This document shows, piece after piece, positions 52,667-57,469 of a stretch of DNA of 57,469 bases. The translations under genes were made by a program, and so were the position numbers. This DNA comes from Verrucomicrobiota bacterium. Lineage in GTDB: Bacteria > Verrucomicrobiota > Verrucomicrobiia > Opitutales > Opitutaceae. The stretch's first letter is position 1. Each line of letters opens with the position of its first letter. The notes beneath the pieces were generated by a model. The model saw only the letters and a list, made by a program, of their open reading frames with translations. It searched no databases and was not told the origin of the DNA. The stretch is taken from assembly GCA_003641745.1 (NCBI GenBank), contig QNAI01000009.1:1-57469 (forward strand), read 5' to 3'.

Positions 52667-53917
52667 ATGGAAAATCCAGGAGACAGACGCCGGGTTGTGG
52701 TGACGGGCTTGGGAGTGATGACCTCATTGGGTCAGGATGTGGATACATTCTGGGGCAATATCCTGGCCGGGACGTCCGGGATTGGACGGGTCCAAGCATT
52801 TGACACCACGGACTACACCTGCCGGATAGCCGCCGAGGTCAGCGATTTCGACGCCACCCGGTACATGCCGCCGAAAGAGGTTCGGCGCAACGATCGCTAC
52901 ACCCATTTTGCGGTGGCTGCCACCGGGCGGGCGGTCGAGAATGCCGGACTGGACACCTCAAAGGTGGATTCCAACCGGTTCGGGGTCTTTATCGGGTCTG
53001 GAATCGGAGGCATGTGGACGATCGAGAATCAATCGCGTATTCTCTTCGAGCGCGGCCCACGCAGGATTTCGCCTTTTATGATCCCATCGCTGATCGCCAA
53101 TATGGCGAGTGGGATCGTCGCGATCGAGTTGGGTGCGCGGGGCCCGAATTTCTCCATCGTCAGCGCATGTGCCACTGCCACCCATTGCATCGGCGAAGCC
53201 CTTCGAACCCTGCGTTCCGGTGATGCCGACATCATGGTCGCAGGCGGTAGTGAGGCTGCGATCACCCCGCTTGGTTTTGCCGGTTTCTGTGCCATGAAGG
53301 CCATGAGTACCCGAAACGACGCCCCGTCCCGGGCCAGTCGACCATTCGACAAGGGCCGCGATGGTTTTATCATGGGAGAAGGATCCGGAATACTCGTGCT
53401 CGAAACCCTCGAACACGCTCGGGCCCGCGGCGCACGTATTTATTGTGAGATCAGCGGCTATGGTTGTTCCTGTGATGCCTTTCACATAACCCAGCCCGAT
53501 CCGGAAGGTCGTGGGTTGTCGCTCTCCATGACCATGGCGATTAAGAACTCGGGCATCGCGGTCGAGGAGATCGATTATATCAACGCACACGGAACGTCGA
53601 CGCCCTACAACGACAAGTTTGAGACCATGGCGGTCAAGAACGTTCTCGGGGACCACGCTTACAGGATAAAGATGAGCTCGACCAAATCGATGACCGGACA
53701 CCTCCTGGGAGCCGCCGGAGGCATCGAGGCCGCCATCTGTGCCAAGACAATTGAAACCGGCGAGATCGCTCCGACCATCAATTACGAAAATCCGGATCCC
53801 GAGTGCGATCTGGATTATGTTCCGAACACGAAGCAGTCAGGCACGATCAAAACTGTGCTGAGCAATAATCTCGGATTCGGAGGACAGAACGCCACGCTCG
53901 TCTTCAACGCGATCTGA
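52667..53917 (+). CDS. fabF: Beta-ketoacyl-ACP synthase II
   Basis: A 416-residue condensing enzyme that extends acyl-ACP with malonyl-ACP. Features: [22 protein letters not shown] at the start, the nucleophile Cys in [14 protein letters not shown], His in [14 protein letters not shown] and the Lys/His motif [15 protein letters not shown], ending [16 protein letters not shown]. The conserved beginning leaves little room for a later start, so ATG at 52,667, one base after a terminator-like T-run, is most likely right. Confidence 0.95.
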   Translation: MENPGDRRRVVVTGLGVMTSLGQDVDTFWGNILAGTSGIGRVQAFDTTDYTCRIAAEVSDFDATRYMPPKEVRRNDRYTHFAVAATGRAVENAGLDTSKVDSNRFGVFIGSGIGGMWTIENQSRILFERGPRRISPFMIPSLIANMASGIVAIELGARGPNFSIVSACATATHCIGEALRTLRSGDADIMVAGGSEAAITPLGFAGFCAMKAMSTRNDAPSRASRPFDKGRDGFIMGEGSGILVLETLEHARARGARIYCEISGYGCSCDAFHITQPDPEGRGLSLSMTMAIKNSGIAVEEIDYINAHGTSTPYNDKFETMAVKNVLGDHAYRIKMSSTKSMTGHLLGAAGGIEAAICAKTIETGEIAPTINYENPDPECDLDYVPNTKQSGTIKTVLSNNLGFGGQNATLVFNAI

Positions 53918-53998
53918 GCGATCGGGCGTACCATCGCTCCCATCCCGCCTGCGGGATTGCATCATTTTCGGGACAATACAGAGATGTCCCCAGACATT

Positions 53999-54412
53999 AT
54001 GGACAGAACCCTCATCATTTTCAAACCCGACTGCATGAAGCAGGGCCACGTTGGCCAGGTGCTCGCTCGATTCGAGAGCGCGGGATTTAAGATCGTCGGT
54101 TGCAGGATGACGCAGCTGACGTCCGCTTTGCTGCGCGAACACTATGCTCACGTCGCCGACCTGCCGTTCTATCCGGAAATCGAGAACTTCATGAGTTCGG
54201 AGCCGGTGATTGCGATGGCGCTCGAAGGCGAGGGGGTCGTGGACAAGGTCCGGGGCCTGCTTGGGCCGACCGATTCAAGCAAGGCTGAGAAAGGGACGAT
54301 CCGAGGCGATTTCGGAAAGGATGTCATGGTCAACGTGGTCCATGCCTCCGACAGTCCTGAAAATGCCGAAATCGAGCTCAATCGTTTCTTCAGCCCGGGC
54401 GAACTCTACTGA
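53999..54412 (+). CDS. ndk: Nucleoside diphosphate kinase
   Basis: A 137-residue enzyme, the typical length, that transfers the gamma phosphate between nucleotides through a phospho-histidine. The start RTLIIFKPDCMKQGHVG, GPTDSSKAEKGTIRGDFG and the active-site His in VNVVHASDSPENAEIELNRF are visible; the usual HGSDS is HASDS here. ATG at 53,999 fits the family; ATGs at 53,957 and 53,984 would add 14 or 5 residues. A small inverted repeat (TCCCGC-CT-GCGGGA, 53,943-53,956) lies between fabF and this gene. Confidence 0.93.
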   Translation: MDRTLIIFKPDCMKQGHVGQVLARFESAGFKIVGCRMTQLTSALLREHYAHVADLPFYPEIENFMSSEPVIAMALEGEGVVDKVRGLLGPTDSSKAEKGTIRGDFGKDVMVNVVHASDSPENAEIELNRFFSPGELY

Positions 54413-54435
54413 TCCGGCAGAATTGGGATAGCCTT

Positions 54436-55974
54436 CTAATAAAACACCGCCCGATCCAGGCTTCGGTATTGGATGGCCTCGAGCAGGTGTGACTGTTCGA
54501 TCATCTCGCTGCCGGCAAGGTCCGCGATGGTCCGGGCGACTTTCAGAATGCGATCGTAGGCCCGTGCAGAGAGCGACAGTTGCTCCATGGCCTGTTGCAG
54601 GAGATCCCCGAGCGCATCGGTGACATGACAGTGCGCACGGATCTCACGCTGCGACATTCTCGCATTGCAACTTGTGTTCATCGATTGGAATCGGTTCCGC
54701 TGGACGTCACGGGCTTCTTCCACCCGGGTCCGGATAGTCGTTGAGCTTTCCCCCAGTTCTTCCCGTCGCAACTCACCTATGCCGAGGGCCGGCGCCTCGA
54801 TGTGGATGTCGATGCGATCGAGTAACGGTCCGCTGATCCTGGCCCGGTAGCGTTGGATCTGGCTGGGTGAGCACCGGCATTCACGCTTGGAGTCTCCCAG
54901 ATAGCCGCACGGACAGGGGTTCATCGCGGCAACCAGCATGAAACTGCACGGCAGGTCGACTTTGCCGGCGCTTCTTGAAATGCTGACCGATCCCTCTTCC
55001 AGGGGTTGTCGCAATACTTCGAGAGCCGACCGCTTGAATTCGGGGAGCTCGTCCAGAAAAAGAACGCCGTTGTGGGCGAGTGATATCTCCCCGGGCCCGG
55101 GTATGGTGCCGCCACCCAGAAGGCCTACATCGCTGATCGTATGATGAGGCGAACGAAAGGGACGCGTCATGAACGGGACTTCACCGTCGAGTGTGCGTCC
55201 CGCCGCGGAATGAATGCGAAGCACGTCGAGAAATTCGTCGAGTTCGGGGTCCGGCATGATGGTCGGAACGCGCTTTGCAATCATCGACTTTCCGGACCCG
55301 GGCGGACCGATCATCAACAGATTGTGCCCACCGGCCACCGCTACCTCAACCGCTCGTCGAACCGCGGCCTGGCCTTTGATCTCTGAGAAATTCAACCCGT
55401 TATCATCAGCAGTGTCTCTTCGAAGTGGTCGCGGCTCAAGGGGCCTCAACGCCAGTTCCCCCTCGAGGAAGCGGACTGCCTGATCGAGCGATTCCACAGG
55501 ATAAACAGGGATACCGTTGACCAGGGCGGCCTCGCGGGCCGAAACCGGTGGCAGAAGAATCCCTTTCAATCCCTGTTTCTTTGCGAGCTGAGCCATGGCC
55601 AGGCCGCCACGCACCGGCCGGGTGGTACCCGAAAGGCCGAGTTCTCCCGCCAACATGAAACGTTGCAGGCGCTCCACCGCAGCGAATTGACCGGTCGCGG
55701 CGAGGATGCCTACTGCGATAGGCAGGTCGTAGATGGGGCCTTCCTTCTTGAGGTCGCCAGGGGCCAGATTGATCGTTGTGCGTAATCGCGGAGGGTCGAA
55801 GTTCGAATTCGTCAGCGCCGAGAAGACTCGATCATCCGACTCTTTGACCGCCGCATCGGGCAGCCCCACCAGGATCAGGCGTGGATCCCCGGATTGTCCC
55901 CCATTGACCTCTACCGTGACCGGGACGGCGTCGATGCCTTTGAGGGCGGCTGATGAAACGGTGGCGAGCGACAT
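54436..55974 (-). CDS. comM: YifB/ComM family AAA+ ATPase (Mg-chelatase-like)
   Basis: A 512-residue protein, the family length. The N-terminal Lon-like domain ([41 protein letters not shown]) is followed by an AAA+ core with Walker [21 protein letters not shown], Walker B and sensor [20 protein letters not shown] and the Cys cluster [20 protein letters not shown], then the C-terminal lid. ComM is a hexameric helicase promoting branch migration in natural transformation of some bacteria. ATG at 55,974 is preferred; the ORF opens 39 bp earlier. It is convergent with ndk and divergent from coaE. Confidence 0.93.
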   Translation of the reverse strand: MSLATVSSAALKGIDAVPVTVEVNGGQSGDPRLILVGLPDAAVKESDDRVFSALTNSNFDPPRLRTTINLAPGDLKKEGPIYDLPIAVGILAATGQFAAVERLQRFMLAGELGLSGTTRPVRGGLAMAQLAKKQGLKGILLPPVSAREAALVNGIPVYPVESLDQAVRFLEGELALRPLEPRPLRRDTADDNGLNFSEIKGQAAVRRAVEVAVAGGHNLLMIGPPGSGKSMIAKRVPTIMPDPELDEFLDVLRIHSAAGRTLDGEVPFMTRPFRSPHHTISDVGLLGGGTIPGPGEISLAHNGVLFLDELPEFKRSALEVLRQPLEEGSVSISRSAGKVDLPCSFMLVAAMNPCPCGYLGDSKRECRCSPSQIQRYRARISGPLLDRIDIHIEAPALGIGELRREELGESSTTIRTRVEEARDVQRNRFQSMNTSCNARMSQREIRAHCHVTDALGDLLQQAMEQLSLSARAYDRILKVARTIADLAGSEMIEQSHLLEAIQYRSLDRAVFY

Positions 55975-56073
55975 CCGGGAAGAGAGCCAATCGATCCGCT
56001 GGACGGGTGTCAATGGAGATAGGGTTCATCCGTTCACTATTCCAGCGATCTTGATTGGATTGTTCGCTGTTAT

Positions 56074-56155
56074 CCAACCTTCCAACCTTCCAGCCTTCCT
56101 GCTTAGACTCTTCCATCTCCATCCATCTTACATCTTACAGCTTACATCTTACATC
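56074..56155. repeat. Short tandem oligomer strings before coaE
   Basis: Two low-complexity arrays: ccaaccttccaaccttccag (56,074-56,093, continuing to 56,100), of 8- to 9-mers, and a run of ttacatctta-type units at about 56,127-56,155 (ttacatcttacagcttacat, then a further copy). They end four bases before the coaE start, within its leader. The open frame passes through them, so they could be mistaken for an N-terminal extension. Confidence 0.6.
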
Positions 56156-56158
56156 GCT

Positions 56159-56737
56159 TTGATCCTCGGACTCACAGGCAATCTGGGTTGCGGCAAGTCA
56201 ACGGCGGGACGCCTTTTTGCCGAGCGGGGCTTTGCGCGTATCGATTGTGACGAGATCGTCCGCGACCTTCTGATCGGGGATGGAGAGGTGCTCGAGGAGA
56301 TCCGTGACAGGTTTGGCCCGGATGTCTTCGACGCTGCGGGCGGAGTGGATCGAAAGCGACTCGGAGCGATCGTTTTCGCCGACCCGAAACGGTTGGATGT
56401 ACTGGAAAAGATCCTCCATCCAAGGGTTTCGAAACAATGGCGTGGCGAGGTGGAGGCAGAACCGGATTCAAGGTGGGTGGTCGAAATCCCGCTGCTATTT
56501 GAGAAAAACCTCCAGAAATGGGTTGATTTCACGATATGTCTTGCCTGTGATCGTCGAGTCCAGCTCGAGAGGCTCACCCAACGCAGGATGACACCTCAAG
56601 AGGCCGATCAACGTATCGCCGTGCAGCTGCCGCTGATCCGGAAGATGGAATTGGCGGATTTCGTCCTTCTGAATAACGGCGGTCTCTCTTTCCTCTCCGA
56701 CCAGGTTGACTGGTTGATCCGAACCCAACACCTTTAA
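56159..56737 (+). CDS. coaE: Dephospho-CoA kinase
   Basis: A P-loop kinase of 192 residues for the last step of coenzyme A synthesis. ILGLTGNLGCGKSTAGRLF (P-loop), RIDCDEIVRDLL with the catalytic Asp, HPRV (ILHPRVSKQW), VVEIPLLFEK and CDRRVQLERLTQRRM (lid) follow in the correct order. TTG at 56,159 is the only suitable start directly before the P-loop; the open frame continues far upstream through repeats into the comM leader with no homology. Rho follows, a pairing known in other phyla. Confidence 0.9.
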   Translation: MILGLTGNLGCGKSTAGRLFAERGFARIDCDEIVRDLLIGDGEVLEEIRDRFGPDVFDAAGGVDRKRLGAIVFADPKRLDVLEKILHPRVSKQWRGEVEAEPDSRWVVEIPLLFEKNLQKWVDFTICLACDRRVQLERLTQRRMTPQEADQRIAVQLPLIRKMELADFVLLNNGGLSFLSDQVDWLIRTQHL

Positions 56738-56750
56738 CTGATCCCACGCC

Positions 56751-56807
56751 CATCCCGATGGGTGCGATGCTCGAGTCGTTTCGAATCGGACTTTTCCGAT
56801 CGGGATG
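56751..56807. promoter_or_regulatory. Inverted repeat in the leader of the rho-like gene
   Basis: CATCCCGAT (56,751-56,759) and ATCGGGATG (56,799-56,807) are perfect 9-bp arms with a 39-nt loop holding a smaller hairpin (CGGAcTTTTCCG). It spans most of the 91 bp between coaE and the next gene. A leader structure for regulation of rho is possible, but there is no direct sign. Confidence 0.35.
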
Positions 56808-56828
56808 ATGTGCATCGAAAAGCGAAGA

Positions 56829-57469
56829 ATGGCTACTGAAACCGAACCGCGAGAAGCGGACAACCCTCCGGAGGCAAGGCCTTCCGACAGGACGGAAGCG
56901 AAACCAAACGTCCGGCGGACGAACCGACGCACGACGCGCAAGACGGCCGACACAGAGAAGTCGGATGCCTCGTCCGATGCGAAGGGAAAAGCGCCTGAGG
57001 CAGAGGCGGTCAAACCGGGCGGGTCGGAAGTGGCCGATCCCACCCCTGTTTCCGAAGGCGGCAAGGGTATCCCCCGTCGATCGTCCGATGGTGCCGATCG
57101 CGACGATCGTGATCGTGCGTCCGCTGCTCGTGAGCGGGGGGATGCGGGCGATGAGAGGAGCAGTCACCGGGGATCCGACCGCCGAGGCCGGCGAGGAGAC
57201 TCCCAGGGCGGATTTCGGAAAAAGGGCAAGAAAGGACCCAAGAAGGGCAGGGGACGGGCGCGAAGTGAAACACCCGGGTGGATTCAGCCGCTGCCGCCGG
57301 GCGAGATCATTCAGATCTTTGGCGATATGCCGGATCTCTCCCTCTACACTGACCTTGAGGTTCTGGCCTCGAAGGCTGCGGATCATCTGTCGTTGACTGG
57401 GGCGACCCTCAACGGCAATGCCGCGTTCCTGTTCAATTTCATCCGTGAAAAGAACATCCCCGTTATCGA
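56829..57469 (+). CDS. rho: Probable transcription termination factor Rho, N-terminal part (cut by window end)
   Basis: ATG at 56,829 opens a frame that runs to the window edge (213 codons). Residues 1-155 are a disordered, highly charged extension rich in Arg, Asp, Ser and Gly (DDRDRASAARERGDAGDERS, SDRRGRRGDSQGGFRKKGKK). Residues 155-213 (WIQPLPPGEIIQIFGDMPDL to FNFIREKNIPVI) could begin a divergent Rho N-terminal domain. No ATPase motif is inside the window, so Rho rests on synteny with coaE and on the RG-rich extension seen in some bacterial Rho proteins. An RNA-binding protein of other type is the alternative. Confidence 0.45.
   Translation, partial: MATETEPREADNPPEARPSDRTEAKPNVRRTNRRTTRKTADTEKSDASSDAKGKAPEAEAVKPGGSEVADPTPVSEGGKGIPRRSSDGADRDDRDRASAARERGDAGDERSSHRGSDRRGRRGDSQGGFRKKGKKGPKKGRGRARSETPGWIQPLPPGEIIQIFGDMPDLSLYTDLEVLASKAADHLSLTGATLNGNAAFLFNFIREKNIPVI

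Noticed and set aside
55733-56158. N-terminal extension of CoaE
   Set aside because: The in-frame stretch is antisense to comM and then runs through short tandem repeats; CoaE families begin directly before the P-loop.

Overview
The window looks like a chromosomal piece of a GC-rich Gram-negative bacterium of the Verrucomicrobiota/PVC type, possibly near Opitutales. The pointers are an alternative complex III (Act) operon, ADP-heptose and ABC-exported polysaccharide genes (an LPS-type envelope), starts with little visible Shine-Dalgarno sequence, many dispersed palindromic repeats, and a CysJ-like reductase next to fabG-acpP-fabF. No rRNA, tRNA, CRISPR, phage or transposase gene was recognised. 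The lineage is inference; no marker gene was compared.

Region 1 (1-14,900) is repeat-rich and carries surface-polymer genes: a polytopic membrane protein, glycosyltransferases, a complete split hldA-gmhB-hldC set for ADP-heptose, and a phosphonate set. The phosphonate set has a microprotein with an LDPGTGS motif, a CDP-glycerol-transferase-like protein, a cytidylyltransferase-PEP mutase fusion and phosphonopyruvate decarboxylase. An orphan yidC follows.

Region 2 (14,747-29,793, minus strand) is one compact polysaccharide operon read from two Gmd-type dehydratases through Wzm/Wzt to a GT9 protein with a 450-residue tandem-repeat coiled coil, a GT2, a HAD-type protein, a GT4 and an LTA-synthase-like sulfatase-fold membrane protein. 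The last three share a C-terminal beta module. A truncated second LDPGTGS gene lies at the end.

Region 3 (30,046-34,898) is a TolC / adaptor / MacB-like permease / ATPase export set. Its last two genes are bracketed by two copies of a palindromic element.

Region 4 (35,651-46,598) is a ten-gene respiratory operon with overlapping or near-abutting genes: actABCDEF, a small membrane protein, then CcoN-, CcoO- and CcoP-like proteins. The CcoN-like protein lacks five of the six canonical histidine ligands of heme-copper oxidases, including all three for CuB. It is therefore unlikely to reduce oxygen by the known mechanism and is the most unusual protein here.

Region 5 (46,713-57,469) is housekeeping: proC, a REC-histidine kinase, an SH3-like secreted protein and an RsuA/RluB pseudouridine synthase on the minus strand; a CysJ-like reductase, fabG, acpP, fabF and ndk on the plus strand; then comM/yifB, coaE and the start of a probable rho cut by the window edge. 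A terminator-like hairpin ends one base before the fabF start codon. A 15-nt motif of the form AATTNNTCAANGTGC recurs at seven intergenic sites across the window.
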